Notes: generated by a model from the letters alone, not told the origin. DNA of 64,000 nucleotides from Allohoeflea poritis (GCF_027889715.1 NZ_JAPJZH010000002.1:124001-188000); one strand, 5' to 3'. Positions 16,908-25,452 are shown, counted from the first letter of the stretch. Numbers and translations are program-made.

Positions 16908-17711
16908 ATGACATCAGGAAAGATCAAGGTCGGCGCGCACGAACTCCAATGCCGGATCGAAGGCGAAGCCGGCAATCCCTGGCTCATCCTTTCGAATTCG
17001 CTGGCCACCGACCATGCGATGTGGCAGCCGCAGATCGACACCCTCACCCGGACCCACCGGGTCTTGCGCTACGACACGCGCGGTCACGGCGAAAGCGCAG
17101 CCCCTGCCGGCCCTTATGCGTTCGACGATCTTGTATCCGACGTCATAGGACTGATGGACGCGCTCGAGATCGAAAAAGCGACATTCATGGGCCTCTCGCT
17201 GGGCGGCATGACAGCGCTCGGCCTGGCGCTCGATCATCCGGACCGCATCGAACGCATCCTGTGCTGCGACGCGCGCGCAGACGCGCCTGATCTCTACAAG
17301 CAGATGTGGCCGGCGATGATCAAAAAAGCCCGTGAGGAAGGTATGGACGCCCTGGTCGCACCGACGCTGGAGCGCTGGTTCAGCACGAATTTCCGCACCA
17401 ACCCCACCAATCGGCCGGCGCTGGAGGCAACAGGCGACATGATCCGGCGTACCGCCGTGGAGGGTTATGCAGGCTGCGCCTCGGCGCTCATGCGTCTCGA
17501 CTACCTGCCGCGCCTTTCGCAGATTGCAATCCCTGCGCATTTCATCGTCGGCGAACATGATCCGGCAGCTCCGCCGAACGTTATGCGTGAGATGGCCGCC
17601 GCAACACCGGGTGCAGATTTCACGGTGATTCCAGGCGCCGCACACCTGTCGAATGTCGAACGGCCGGATGTTTTCAACGACATCGTCGCAACCTGGCTGG
17701 CCCGCTCTTGA
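16908..17711 (+). CDS. Alpha/beta hydrolase, PcaD-like (enol-lactonase/esterase)
   Basis: A 267-residue hydrolase similar in layout to 3-oxoadipate enol-lactonase. The strand ILSNSLATDHAMW, the nucleophile elbow MGLSLGGM (serine near residue 97), the acid in VGEHDPAAPP and the histidine in GAAHLSNVERP are visible. Its ATG directly abuts the stop codon of the monooxygenase gene, so translation is coupled. A Baeyer-Villiger lactone or ester produced by the oxygenase would be a fitting substrate, but this is inference. A six-base gap separates it from the convergent LysR gene. Confidence 0.88.
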   Translation: MTSGKIKVGAHELQCRIEGEAGNPWLILSNSLATDHAMWQPQIDTLTRTHRVLRYDTRGHGESAAPAGPYAFDDLVSDVIGLMDALEIEKATFMGLSLGGMTALGLALDHPDRIERILCCDARADAPDLYKQMWPAMIKKAREEGMDALVAPTLERWFSTNFRTNPTNRPALEATGDMIRRTAVEGYAGCASALMRLDYLPRLSQIAIPAHFIVGEHDPAAPPNVMREMAAATPGADFTVIPGAAHLSNVERPDVFNDIVATWLARS

Positions 17712-17717
17712 ACCGCT

Positions 17718-18665
17718 CTAACCCGCGATCGCGTCCGCTGCCCCGAGCTTGCTGTTGCAGAAGGTGCAGGTCGTGCGGATTTCCTTGACGATCTCGTCTG
17801 CGAAGAGTTCCGCCGCCTGGGTCTTCGACTGCGAGGCCGGCTCGATGAAGACATAATCGACAACCAGGGGCGGATTGACGATGGGATGCAGCTTGCGGCG
17901 CGGATCGTCGATATCCGGCAGGCAAAGGCAGCCCGGCAGGATCGTCGTCCAGTCGCTGCGCGACACCAGGTCGAGCGTCGCCATCATCGTATCGAGTTCC
18001 ATGATGGAATCGATCGGCACCTGGTAGGTTTCCAGATAGGTATCGATCTTCTCGCGCCGCGCGTTTCCGGGCCCCGGAAGCGCCAGTTTCAGCGGCTTGT
18101 TCTTGGAAAGATCGACGGGTTCGAGATGGGTGCGCTTGGTGTTCGGCGACGTGACGAACACCTCGACATCGGTCGCCAGATGCTCCGCCTTCAATCCCGG
18201 CACCATCTTGCCGGAGGGCACCACCGCCATGTCCAGCTGGCCATTGGTGACCGCTTCGCACAAAACCGCGCTGTAGGCCTCGGTGACCTTGATCTCGACA
18301 TTGGGATAATGCCGGGCGAAACGCTCCAGCACCGGCGCGAGCACAGCGCGGGCAAAGGTCGGCATCATGCCGACCTGCACGCGTCCGCTGACCTGGCCGG
18401 AGAGCGTCTGAACATCATTCTCGATGGCGCTGACCTCCCGCAGGATGCGGGTCGCGCGCTCATAGAGACGGTCGCCGGCTGTCGTCGGCGTCACGCCCGT
18501 CGAGGAGCGGTCGAAAAGCCGCAGACCCAACCGCTCTTCGAGTTCCTTGATCTGCATGCTCAGCCCCGACTGCGTCGCATTGACCCGGCGGGCCGCGGCC
18601 GTGAAAGAACGCTCCTCGTGAATGGCGACGAGAAAGCGCAACTGGCGGAGATTCACATAAATCAT
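17718..18665 (-). CDS. LysR-family transcriptional regulator
   Basis: A 315-residue LysR-type regulator. The winged helix at residues 5-65 is clear (LRQLRFLVAIHEERSFTAAARRVNATQSGLSMQIKELE), and is followed by the linker helix and a substrate-binding domain from about residue 95 (GRVQVGMMPTF). It sits downstream of the AEC transporter gene on the same strand and converges with the hydrolase gene. It may sense an intermediate of the monooxygenase pathway or the AEC substrate. A dyad upstream (18692-18708) is a candidate binding site. Confidence 0.9.
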   Translation of the reverse strand: MIYVNLRQLRFLVAIHEERSFTAAARRVNATQSGLSMQIKELEERLGLRLFDRSSTGVTPTTAGDRLYERATRILREVSAIENDVQTLSGQVSGRVQVGMMPTFARAVLAPVLERFARHYPNVEIKVTEAYSAVLCEAVTNGQLDMAVVPSGKMVPGLKAEHLATDVEVFVTSPNTKRTHLEPVDLSKNKPLKLALPGPGNARREKIDTYLETYQVPIDSIMELDTMMATLDLVSRSDWTTILPGCLCLPDIDDPRRKLHPIVNPPLVVDYVFIEPASQSKTQAAELFADEIVKEIRTTCTFCNSKLGAADAIAG

Positions 18666-18691
18666 GCGATCGTATGGCTATCCCTGATTGT

Positions 18692-18708
18692 TATCATTAT
18701 TACTGATA
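18692..18708. promoter_or_regulatory. Candidate LysR box upstream of the lysR gene
   Basis: TATCA (18692-18696) and TGATA (18704-18708) form a dyad with a 7-base spacer, giving a T-N11-A core of the type bound by LysR proteins. It lies 27 bases before the lysR start, where autoregulation would be expected. Confidence 0.45.
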
Positions 18709-18746
18709 TCCCTTACAGCACCTCCGGGACTTGCGCAACGCCGGAC

Positions 18747-19646
18747 TCATTGCGGCAACTGGCCGGAAACCGCATAGGCGGACCAAAGAAGCGCCGGCAA
18801 CAGCGCGAATGTCAGCAGAGTCGAGACCACAACCGCACCGGCGACCTGCCGCGAATCCTCGCGATAGCGTTCGGCAAAGACGTAGTTGACGATCGCCGTC
18901 GGCATCATCGCCAGCAAAAAGACCGTTCCCGCCTCGACACCGCTCAGCGACAGGGCCGCAATCACGATGAGGCTGGCCGGCAGGCCGATACACAGGCGGG
19001 CTATGGCAATCGTAATTGCCGGTTTGAGATCGGACACCGAGAGCCGGGCGAGCGACGTACCGAGCAGGATCAGCATCGCCGGGATCATCATGCCGCCAAG
19101 AAGTTCGGTGGTCGATGCGATGATGACGGGCACCTCGATGCCGGTAACGGCCACGACGCCGACAAGCAGGATGGAATAGATCAGCGGCTGATTTGCCAGA
19201 TCCCTGAACCGGTACTGGCCCGACGAAATCGCCGCGCCCACCGTATATTGCAGCAGGGCGATGACGAAGAAGTAGGAAATCCCCAGCGCCAGACCGGTTT
19301 CGCCAAACGCAAGCAGCACCAGGGGCAATCCGATATTGCCCGAATTCGGCATCATAAGGCTGGGCAGGAATGTCCGGTAGGACATGCCGGCGAGCTTCAG
19401 AACGGCGAGCCCGAGCAGCGCCGCGATCGAGACGCACAACACGGCGGACAGCGCCATCTTCGCGACTGTCTCTCCGCTGATGTCGAGCGAGGTCAGCGTC
19501 GAAAATATCAGGCAGGGCGTTGCGACAAGCAGAACCAGCGAACTGATCGTGGCGCTGTCGAGCTGCAGCTTGGAGCGGCCGAGCACATAGCCCACGAACG
19601 TCATGACGAATATCGGACCAACCACGTTCAATATCTGACCGTACAT
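18747..19646 (-). CDS. AEC-family (auxin efflux carrier-like) membrane transporter
   Basis: A 299-residue polytopic membrane protein of the AEC/bile-acid-arsenite-riboflavin superfamily. About ten hydrophobic segments can be counted, beginning ILNVVGPIFVMTFVGYVLG, and the central MMPNSGNIGLPLVLLAFG motif is diagnostic. Family members such as MdcF and MleP move malonate or other carboxylates. AAGG precedes the ATG. It follows the MarR gene on the same strand after 306 bases and precedes the LysR gene. Its substrate is probably a carboxylate of this island, by context only. Confidence 0.87.
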   Translation of the reverse strand: MYGQILNVVGPIFVMTFVGYVLGRSKLQLDSATISSLVLLVATPCLIFSTLTSLDISGETVAKMALSAVLCVSIAALLGLAVLKLAGMSYRTFLPSLMMPNSGNIGLPLVLLAFGETGLALGISYFFVIALLQYTVGAAISSGQYRFRDLANQPLIYSILLVGVVAVTGIEVPVIIASTTELLGGMMIPAMLILLGTSLARLSVSDLKPAITIAIARLCIGLPASLIVIAALSLSGVEAGTVFLLAMMPTAIVNYVFAERYREDSRQVAGAVVVSTLLTFALLPALLWSAYAVSGQLPQ

Positions 19647-19952
19647 CGCAAAACCTTGGGTGTGGATCGGCCGGATGGCGTTTCATCATGCCAATGGAAT
19701 CATACCTTTAGATACAGGACCTATACGCAACCGGCCTCTGGAATAACCCGAAAGCACCTCGAGCCGGCATCCGGAGCTGGGGCGCAATCAGAAGAATCTA
19801 GCCTGAAGGTTTGCTGTTCACAACGGGGTCCGGCAATCAGGATTCCTGATACTGGCCATCGCGAACGGTGATCGTCGAACGGGTGGAGACCGCCAAGTTG
19901 GGCGCTTGCGATTCGTCCGACTGAAGATCCCGCACGGAGATTGCGTAAACGC
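19647..19952. other. Intergenic region upstream of the AEC transporter gene
   Basis: This 306-base gap lies between the stop of the marR gene and the start of the AEC gene, both on the minus strand. It contains an inverted repeat ATCAGG-ATT-CCTGAT (19836-19850), whose neighbourhood recurs near 23403. No open frame with a ribosome site or RNA gene is evident. It should carry the AEC promoter, although I cannot pick convincing -35 and -10 elements. Confidence 0.5.
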
Positions 19953-20399
19953 CTACAAACGAACGAGCGTTGCGTTCTCGCCCTCGGTCAAGCGGTCGAT
20001 CGCGCGCATGAAATCCTCGTAAGCCCGCGGTTCGAGCTTGCCGGAAAAATGCGTATTGAGTTCCTTGACCAGCCGGTGGCAGGCCCGCATCTTGCCCCGC
20101 CCCTTGTCGGTCAGGTGCACCTCCGTCACGCGCCCGTCGGTATCGATCCCGTTGCGCACAAGCAGCCCCTGCTCTTCCATCGTCTTCAGCAGCCGCGATA
20201 TCGCCGGCCGCGCAATACCGATATAGCTGGCCAGCGCTGACGGCGTGGTGACATTCTCCATGCCGACCCCGCGCAACACGCACCACATGAGCCGTGTAAT
20301 ACCGTGCTCGCCGATCCGTTTTTCAAGACGAACCTCCATCAGCCGGGCCAGCCGTGTGACCTTGTAGCCAATGCGGTTATGCAGCGTGAAGTCTTTCAT
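19953..20399 (-). CDS. MarR-family transcriptional regulator
   Basis: A 148-residue winged-helix regulator. The start is ATG 20399 behind AAGGGG; the open frame upstream lacks a start signal. The helix-turn-helix and wing are seen in TPSALASYIGIARPAISRLLKTMEEQGLLVRNGIDTDGR, followed by VHLTDKGRG, the standard MarR ending of the wing. MarR proteins are usually repressors relieved by phenolic or carboxylate ligands. It is divergent from the TRAP transporter operon, whose promoter region holds a 16-base palindrome suitable as its operator. Confidence 0.9.
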   Translation of the reverse strand: MKDFTLHNRIGYKVTRLARLMEVRLEKRIGEHGITRLMWCVLRGVGMENVTTPSALASYIGIARPAISRLLKTMEEQGLLVRNGIDTDGRVTEVHLTDKGRGKMRACHRLVKELNTHFSGKLEPRAYEDFMRAIDRLTEGENATLVRL

Positions 20400-20430
20400 G
20401 ACGGCCCCTTTGGCAGGCTTAACTCTCCAG

Positions 20431-20459
20431 TTGACAGTGAATCGGCCACAGTCCACAAT
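20431..20459 (+). promoter_or_regulatory. Sigma70-type promoter for the TRAP operon
   Basis: TTGACA (20431-20436) is a consensus -35 element and CACAAT (20454-20459) a fair -10, with the ideal 17-base spacer. Transcription would start near 20466, about 65 bases before the dctP start codon. Confidence 0.6.
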
Positions 20460-20476
20460 TTTGCGCAATAGATAAC

Positions 20477-20492
20477 ATCGATAATTATCAAT
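20477..20492. promoter_or_regulatory. Probable MarR operator
   Basis: ATCGATAA (20477-20484) and TTATCAAT (20485-20492) form a 16-base palindrome with a single mismatch, centred on a perfect GATAATTATC. It lies just downstream of the predicted TRAP transcription start, where bound MarR would block elongation, and between marR and dctP. Confidence 0.6.
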
Positions 20493-20530
20493 ATTAACCA
20501 GATTGCCGATTGAGTTCTGGGAGGGACGAC

Positions 20531-21550
20531 ATGAAATCCATACACCGTGTGAAATGCGCCGTGTTCGCGGTCGCCGTGGTTGCGGCTTCAGCAATACTGC
20601 ACACCCCGGGAACCGCTTCCGCCAAGGAGCTGAAGGCCGCGCACTTCATGCCGCCGATGCACCCGATGGATCGCGGCGTGATGACACCGCTTGCCGAGGA
20701 ACTCAACGCAGCGACCGGCGGCAAACTGACCATTCGCATCTATCCGGCCGGAGAACTCGGCAAGGGTCCTGTCCAGCAATACAAGCGCGTTGTGACCGGC
20801 GTCGCGGACATCGCCTTCGGCATCCCCGCTTACACGCCCACCCAGTTCGGCAAGACGGTGCTGGTCCACATGCCCGGCCTGTTTGCCAGTGGCGAGGAGG
20901 CAACCAACGCGCTATGGGACAATCTGACGGCCATCGAGGACGAATATGCCGAGACCAAGCTGCTTGGTCTTTGGGCCAACAACCCGTCGGTGCTGATCAC
21001 CGCCGAGAAGCCGGTCCGCACACTGGCCGACATCGAAGGCCTCAAGGTCCGCACACCCAATCCGGTCATGGCGGAAGTGGTCAAGGCCTGGGGCGGCATA
21101 CCCGTGTCGATGCCGACGCCGGACATCTACAACGCCATGAATACCGGCGTGATCGACGCCGTGATGATCGGGCCGTCCGGCATCCGCTCCTACAAGCTCA
21201 ACGAGATCGGCAAACACGCCACCGTCAACATCCCCTCGGCGGTCGACAGTTTCTACCTGCTGATGAACCGCAATAGCTGGGACGCGCTCAGCGATGAACA
21301 CAAGGCCAAGCTCGACGAGCTGGCCGGCCGCGGCCTCAGCCTGCGCGGCGCCAAGGCGTTCTACGATGCCGGCCAGGCCGGGATCCAGCTTGCCCGCGAC
21401 AGCGGCGTGGAAATCATCGAAATAGACGAAGCAGCGGATGCCGAGTTCCGGGCCGCGATGGCCGAGGCCCTTGAGGCGCTGGTCGACAAGACCTCGAAGG
21501 AAACCGGCGCCGATGCCCGCGCGATCATTTCAGGATTTTCAGGGCAATAG
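20531..21550 (+). CDS. TRAP transporter solute-binding protein (DctP family)
   Basis: A 339-residue periplasmic binding protein. The start is ATG 20531 after GGGAGGG. A signal peptide covers about residues 1-31, ending AVVAASAILHTPGTASA. Family landmarks are HFMPPMHPMDRGVMTPLAEELNAATGGKLTIRIYPAGELG and the carboxylate-binding region GLKVRTPN..., with Arg in KVRTP, followed by STPDIYNAMNTGVIDA-like text. It delivers a carboxylate to the DctQM membrane pair encoded immediately downstream. The exact ligand is unknown. Confidence 0.92.
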   Translation: MKSIHRVKCAVFAVAVVAASAILHTPGTASAKELKAAHFMPPMHPMDRGVMTPLAEELNAATGGKLTIRIYPAGELGKGPVQQYKRVVTGVADIAFGIPAYTPTQFGKTVLVHMPGLFASGEEATNALWDNLTAIEDEYAETKLLGLWANNPSVLITAEKPVRTLADIEGLKVRTPNPVMAEVVKAWGGIPVSMPTPDIYNAMNTGVIDAVMIGPSGIRSYKLNEIGKHATVNIPSAVDSFYLLMNRNSWDALSDEHKAKLDELAGRGLSLRGAKAFYDAGQAGIQLARDSGVEIIEIDEAADAEFRAAMAEALEALVDKTSKETGADARAIISGFSGQ

Positions 21551-21552
21551 GC

Positions 21553-22059
21553 ATGTCCGATGAGGATAGCGAGAGCGCCGGCCGACCGGTATCGGCAGAC
21601 GGCTGGCGGCGCTGGATCGAAGCGCCGCTGACCGCTTGCGGCGCTCTTGCCGTCTTTGCCATGATGTTCCTGTCCGTCGGCGACGCGCTGCTGCGCTCAC
21701 TGTTCGATGCGCCGATCTTCGGCGCCAACGACTATACCCAGATCATCCTGTCGATCGCCGTGTCGATAAGCCTGCCGCTATGCGTGCTGGCCGGCCGGGT
21801 GATCGCCATCGACACGCTGGTGGCGCTCCTTTCGGCCGGCTTACGGCGACCGATCGATATAGCGGTTTCGCTCGCCGGAGCGGTGATGATGGCCTATCTC
21901 GCCTGGCGGGCCCTGCTCAACGCCCGTGAAGCAGCCCGCTTTGCCGAAACGACCCTGCTGCTGCAATTGCCGCTCGATATCTCCTATTATGCCCTTGCCG
22001 CCGGCAGTGCCTTGTCCGCGCTGTTGCTGCTGACCGAAAGCAGGACCCATGAGTCCTGA
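21553..22059 (+). CDS. TRAP transporter small permease (DctQ family)
   Basis: A 168-residue four-helix membrane protein. Hydrophobic segments begin APLTACGALAVFAMMFLSVGDALLRSLF, followed by the DctQ signature FGANDYTQIILSIAVSISLPLCVLAGRVIAID, then two more spans. It forms the Q subunit of the TRAP transporter and stabilises the M subunit. The gene starts two bases after dctP and overlaps the start of dctM by 11 bases, so the three are translationally linked. Confidence 0.9.
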   Translation: MSDEDSESAGRPVSADGWRRWIEAPLTACGALAVFAMMFLSVGDALLRSLFDAPIFGANDYTQIILSIAVSISLPLCVLAGRVIAIDTLVALLSAGLRRPIDIAVSLAGAVMMAYLAWRALLNAREAARFAETTLLLQLPLDISYYALAAGSALSALLLLTESRTHES

Positions 22060-23353
22060 ACTGCTTGGCGTCGCCGGCTTTGCCGTGCTGTTTGCGCTGA
22101 TGGCGCTCGGCACGCCCGTCGCCATCGCCCTGCTGATCGTCGGTTTCTGCGGCACGATCCTACTGTCGGGCTTCCAGGCGGCCGCCTATACGCTGAGCGG
22201 CCAGGCCTTCGCCACCATCACGATCTATGAGCTTTCGATCATTCCGCTCTTCATCCTGATGGGCAATCTTGCGTCCGCCGCCGGGCTCAGCCGCGACCTG
22301 TTTGACGCCGCCTACCGGCTGATCGGCCATTTGCGCGGCGGGCTTGCGGCCGCAACCATTCTGGGCTGCGCCGGATTTTCCGCGCTGTCCGGCTCGTCCA
22401 TCGCATCAGCCGTGACCATGGGAAAGGTCGCCTATCCTGAAATGCGCCGCTACGGCTATGGTCCGCGGCTCGCGACCGGTTCGATCGCCGCCGGCGGCAC
22501 GCTCGGCATTCTCATTCCGCCGTCCACGGGCTTCGTCATCTATGCGGTGCTGACCGAAGAATCGATCGGACGCCTGTTCATGGCGGGCGTTCTGCCGGGC
22601 CTGATGCTGACAGGCCTTTTCCTTGTGGCAATCGCCGCGATCACATTCTTCACGCCCGAGGAAGGCCCGAGAGGTCCGACCTTCGACCTGCGGGAAAAGC
22701 TGTCGAGCCTTGTGCGCTCTACCGGCATCGTCACCATCATCGTGATTACGATCGGCGGCATCTATACGGGCTTCTTCACCCCGGTCGAGGCGGCCGGGGT
22801 CGGCGCCTGTTTCGCCCTCCTGATGCTGATCATCCGGGGCAAATGCACGCCGCACACATTGTGGGTCGCCAGTGCCGACACGTTGCGGACAACAGGCATG
22901 GCGTTCTTCATCCTGATCGGCGCCAACGTCTTCGCGCCCTTCGTAGCCCTGTCGCATCTTCCGGAGACCATCGCGAACGGCATGTCGGGGCTGGCGCTTG
23001 GCGCCTACGGAACGCTTGCCGTCATCCTGCTCGGCTATGTGGTGCTGGGCATGTTTATCGAGGGTCTGTCCCTGCTTGTCATTACCCTGCCGATCGTCTT
23101 CCCGCTGATTGTCTCCCTGGGCTTCGACCCGATCTGGCTCGGCGTGGTCATGGTTATCGTACTTGAGATGGGCCTTATTTCACCGCCCATCGGCGTCAAT
23201 GTCTTCGTCGTCAAGAGCATCGTTCCGGACGTGAAGATGGAAACGATTTTTGCCGGCATCATGCCCTTCTGGCTGGCCATGGCCGTCGCCCTGTTGTTCC
23301 TGGTGCTGGTGCCGGATATCGCCCTGTTGTTGCCCAACGCGATGTTTGACTGA
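22049..23353 (+). CDS. TRAP transporter large permease (DctM family)
   Basis: A 434-residue polytopic protein with about 12 membrane spans. Family motifs include ELSIIPLFILMGNLASAAGLSRDLFDAAYRL, the GCAGFSALSGSSIASAVTMGKVAYPEMRRYGY block and SIAAGGTLGILIPPSTGFVIY. A second pseudo-symmetric half contains LISPPIGVNVFVVKSI. It catalyses sodium-coupled translocation of the acid delivered by DctP. It ends the TRAP operon; a 263-base gap follows. Confidence 0.93.
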   Translation: MSPELLGVAGFAVLFALMALGTPVAIALLIVGFCGTILLSGFQAAAYTLSGQAFATITIYELSIIPLFILMGNLASAAGLSRDLFDAAYRLIGHLRGGLAAATILGCAGFSALSGSSIASAVTMGKVAYPEMRRYGYGPRLATGSIAAGGTLGILIPPSTGFVIYAVLTEESIGRLFMAGVLPGLMLTGLFLVAIAAITFFTPEEGPRGPTFDLREKLSSLVRSTGIVTIIVITIGGIYTGFFTPVEAAGVGACFALLMLIIRGKCTPHTLWVASADTLRTTGMAFFILIGANVFAPFVALSHLPETIANGMSGLALGAYGTLAVILLGYVVLGMFIEGLSLLVITLPIVFPLIVSLGFDPIWLGVVMVIVLEMGLISPPIGVNVFVVKSIVPDVKMETIFAGIMPFWLAMAVALLFLVLVPDIALLLPNAMFD

Positions 23354-23616
23354 CCCGTAGTCTCGCAACATGCGGCAATCCGCAATTCGCATCCCGCGGC
23401 GCTTCAGCAATCAGCTTTCTTGATATGCGCCATAGTGACATATGATCACCGGAGCGACTTTTCTCGTCGAAATCTGCGGCATGAGCCCGTATCCTCGAAT
23501 CTGGGTTCGTAAGTGGATGGCGACGCGCCCTATACGCCCCGCGAATGAACAGACAACAAGAATTCTGCCGTACCAACGGCGGAGCGAGCGAAGGCGCCTG
23601 CCTGGGAGGGATCGGA

Positions 23617-24198
23617 ATGTCGCATGTCGAGCCGTTGAGCATCGAGGAAACGGACGCGGCAAAGGCCGACATCGAACAACTCGCCTCCGCGACCGGTTTC
23701 GTCGCCAATTCGATGCTGCTGCTTGCAAGACGTCCGGAAATCGCCCGCGCCGTGCTCGGCCTTATTCGCGCCGTCGTCCGCAATCCGGACGGCACGGTGG
23801 ATCCGGCGCTGCGCTGGATGGTTGCCCATGTCACAAGCCGCGCCAACGGCTGCACCTACTGTTCGGCGCATACATTCAAGAACGGCGCAGACAACGGCGT
23901 TCCGGACGAGAAGCTGGCGGCGATCTGGGAGTTCGAGACGAGTCCGGTCTTTACCGATGCCGAGCGCGCCGCATTGCGCATCGCCGTGACGGGCGGACAA
24001 TGCCCGTCCTACGCGACGCCGGAGGACATGGCCGAACTGCGCCGGCATTTTTCGGAAGAACAGATCATCGAGATCGGCTCGGTCATCGCGCTCTTCGGCT
24101 TCAACAATCGCTGGAACGCACTGATGGCAACCGATCTGGAGCCGGAGGTCACGGACTTTCTGGCCGGAAAATCACTTTCAGGGGAGCAGAACAACTAG
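23617..24198 (+). CDS. AhpD-like/carboxymuconolactone decarboxylase-family protein
   Basis: A 193-residue helical protein of the CMD/AhpD family. The start ATG 23617 follows GGGAGGG by 6 bases. The redox motif NGCTYCSAHTF supplies the CxxC plus downstream His typical of peroxidase-related AhpD-like enzymes. Many such genes sit with organic-acid catabolism, either for peroxide defence or as decarboxylases. The gene lies between the TRAP and TTT transporter operons and is followed by a terminator-like hairpin. The role here is uncertain. Confidence 0.85.
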   Translation: MSHVEPLSIEETDAAKADIEQLASATGFVANSMLLLARRPEIARAVLGLIRAVVRNPDGTVDPALRWMVAHVTSRANGCTYCSAHTFKNGADNGVPDEKLAAIWEFETSPVFTDAERAALRIAVTGGQCPSYATPEDMAELRRHFSEEQIIEIGSVIALFGFNNRWNALMATDLEPEVTDFLAGKSLSGEQNN

Positions 24199-24203
24199 CC
24201 ATT

Positions 24204-24225
24204 CCGGATGCAGATCCGGCTTTTT
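24204..24225 (+). terminator. Rho-independent terminator
   Basis: CCGGAT (24204-24209) pairs with ATCCGG (24214-24219) around the loop GCAG, followed by CTTTTT. It directly follows the AhpD-like gene and separates it from tctC, which begins at 24240. Confidence 0.7.
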
Positions 24226-24239
24226 GAGTGGAGGAGAAA

Positions 24240-25355
24240 ATGGCAAAAACCAAAGGGAACGCAATCGCCGCGATCGATCGCAGGACGTTTCTAGCCGGAT
24301 CGGCGGCAACCATGGCGGCTCTGTCGATCACGATCCCGGCCGGCAAGGCGCGGGCAGCCGGTTATCCGGAGCGCGCCATAACGCTCGTCGTCATGTATGG
24401 CGCCGGCGGCGGCACGGACACGATCATGCGCAAGCTTGCCGAGGAAATGGCGAATTCGCGCGGCTGGAAGATCAACGTCATCAACAAGCCGGGCGCCGTC
24501 GGCGGCGTCGCGACGCAATATGTCCACGGCCAGGCCTCGGACGGCTACACGGTTCTTGGCGGCGCCAACTACAACAAATTCGTGCGCGTCATGGGCCATG
24601 TCGATTTCGTGCCCTGGGACGAATGGGTGTTCTTCCAGGCGGCGACCGCCAATGCCAGCTGGTCGGTGCCCGTCGACTCGCCCTTCAAGACCTTCGATGA
24701 TGTTGTCGCCGCGGCCAAGGCCGACCCGGGCAAGATCACCATCTCGACATCCGGCACCGGCGGCCTGTGGCACGAGCTTGCCCTCATCGTCGGCTCCTTC
24801 GCCGATATCAGCCTGAAATACGTGCCCTACAAGGGCGGCAAGGCGGCGACGCTCGCCGGCCTGCAGGGTGAGGTCGATATTGCCGGCGGCGGCGTCCATG
24901 AGCATGTCGATCTGGTCCGCGCCGGAAAGCTGCGCTGCCTGCAGCAGACCTCGACCGCCGACATAGACCTCGGCGACGGCAAGGTCATGCCGACGATCGG
25001 CGGACCTTTGCCCGCAATCAAACCCTTCCTGCCGATCGGCGGCACCTATAACTTCATCATGAAGCGGGACACGCCGACGGAGGTGCTGGAGGAAGTCAGC
25101 AAGGCCTTTGTCGAGGCCGCGAATTCCGACGGCTTCCAGGACATGGTCAAGAGCAAGTTCTTCCAGACCGACATCCGCACCGGCGAAGAGGCGGACAAGC
25201 GCGCCGCGCTGCTTGAGGTGGTTACCGTGGACACGTTCAACAAGTTCTCGGACCAGATCGGTGCTGACGTGGTGACTGCCGAGGATCTCGGCCTGCCCAA
25301 GCCGGCCGATTTCGAGGCCTGGTGGCCGCCGGCGGGATACAAGCCGCGTATCTGA
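24240..25355 (+). CDS. Tripartite tricarboxylate transporter solute-binding protein (TctC family)
   Basis: A 371-residue periplasmic binding protein. The start is ATG 24240 after GGAGGAG. The N-terminus carries a twin-arginine-like signal (DRRTFLAGSA followed by a hydrophobic stretch, cleavage after GKARA), so export may use Tat. Family features are YPERAITLVVMYGAGGGTDTIMR near residue 41 and the later HELALIVGSFADISLKYVPYKGG segment. It binds a carboxylate for the TctBA membrane components encoded next. It is preceded by a terminator, so it may start its own operon. Confidence 0.9.
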   Translation: MAKTKGNAIAAIDRRTFLAGSAATMAALSITIPAGKARAAGYPERAITLVVMYGAGGGTDTIMRKLAEEMANSRGWKINVINKPGAVGGVATQYVHGQASDGYTVLGGANYNKFVRVMGHVDFVPWDEWVFFQAATANASWSVPVDSPFKTFDDVVAAAKADPGKITISTSGTGGLWHELALIVGSFADISLKYVPYKGGKAATLAGLQGEVDIAGGGVHEHVDLVRAGKLRCLQQTSTADIDLGDGKVMPTIGGPLPAIKPFLPIGGTYNFIMKRDTPTEVLEEVSKAFVEAANSDGFQDMVKSKFFQTDIRTGEEADKRAALLEVVTVDTFNKFSDQIGADVVTAEDLGLPKPADFEAWWPPAGYKPRI

Positions 25356-25362
25356 TTGCCAG

Positions 25363-25380
25363 GACGGGCAAATGCCCGTC
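25363..25380 (+). repeat. Hairpin 1 between tctC and tctB
   Basis: GACGGGCA (25363-25370) and TGCCCGTC (25373-25380) are perfect complements with only two bases between them. It lies 8 bases after the tctC stop and is the first of two strong hairpins there. Confidence 0.6.
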
Positions 25381-25394
25381 GAATGAACCGACAA

Positions 25395-25426
25395 GGCGGA
25401 ACCGGAATCGTAGCTCCGGTTCCGCC
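25395..25426 (+). terminator. Hairpin 2 between tctC and tctB (attenuator or mRNA-stabiliser)
   Basis: A perfect 12-base stem, GGCGGAACCGGA (25395-25406) with TCCGGTTCCGCC (25415-25426), closes an 8-base loop. No T run follows. Such hairpins after binding-protein genes usually let the binding protein be made in excess over the membrane subunits, by partial termination or 3' end protection. Confidence 0.6.
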
Positions 25427-25452
25427 ACCATTCGACATCTGGAAAGAGCGGC

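Noticed and set aside
17886-19871. 661-codon plus-strand open frame
   Set aside because: It lies antisense to LysR and AEC genes, runs through their intergenic region and is rich in Arg, His and Gln as expected for a shadow frame.
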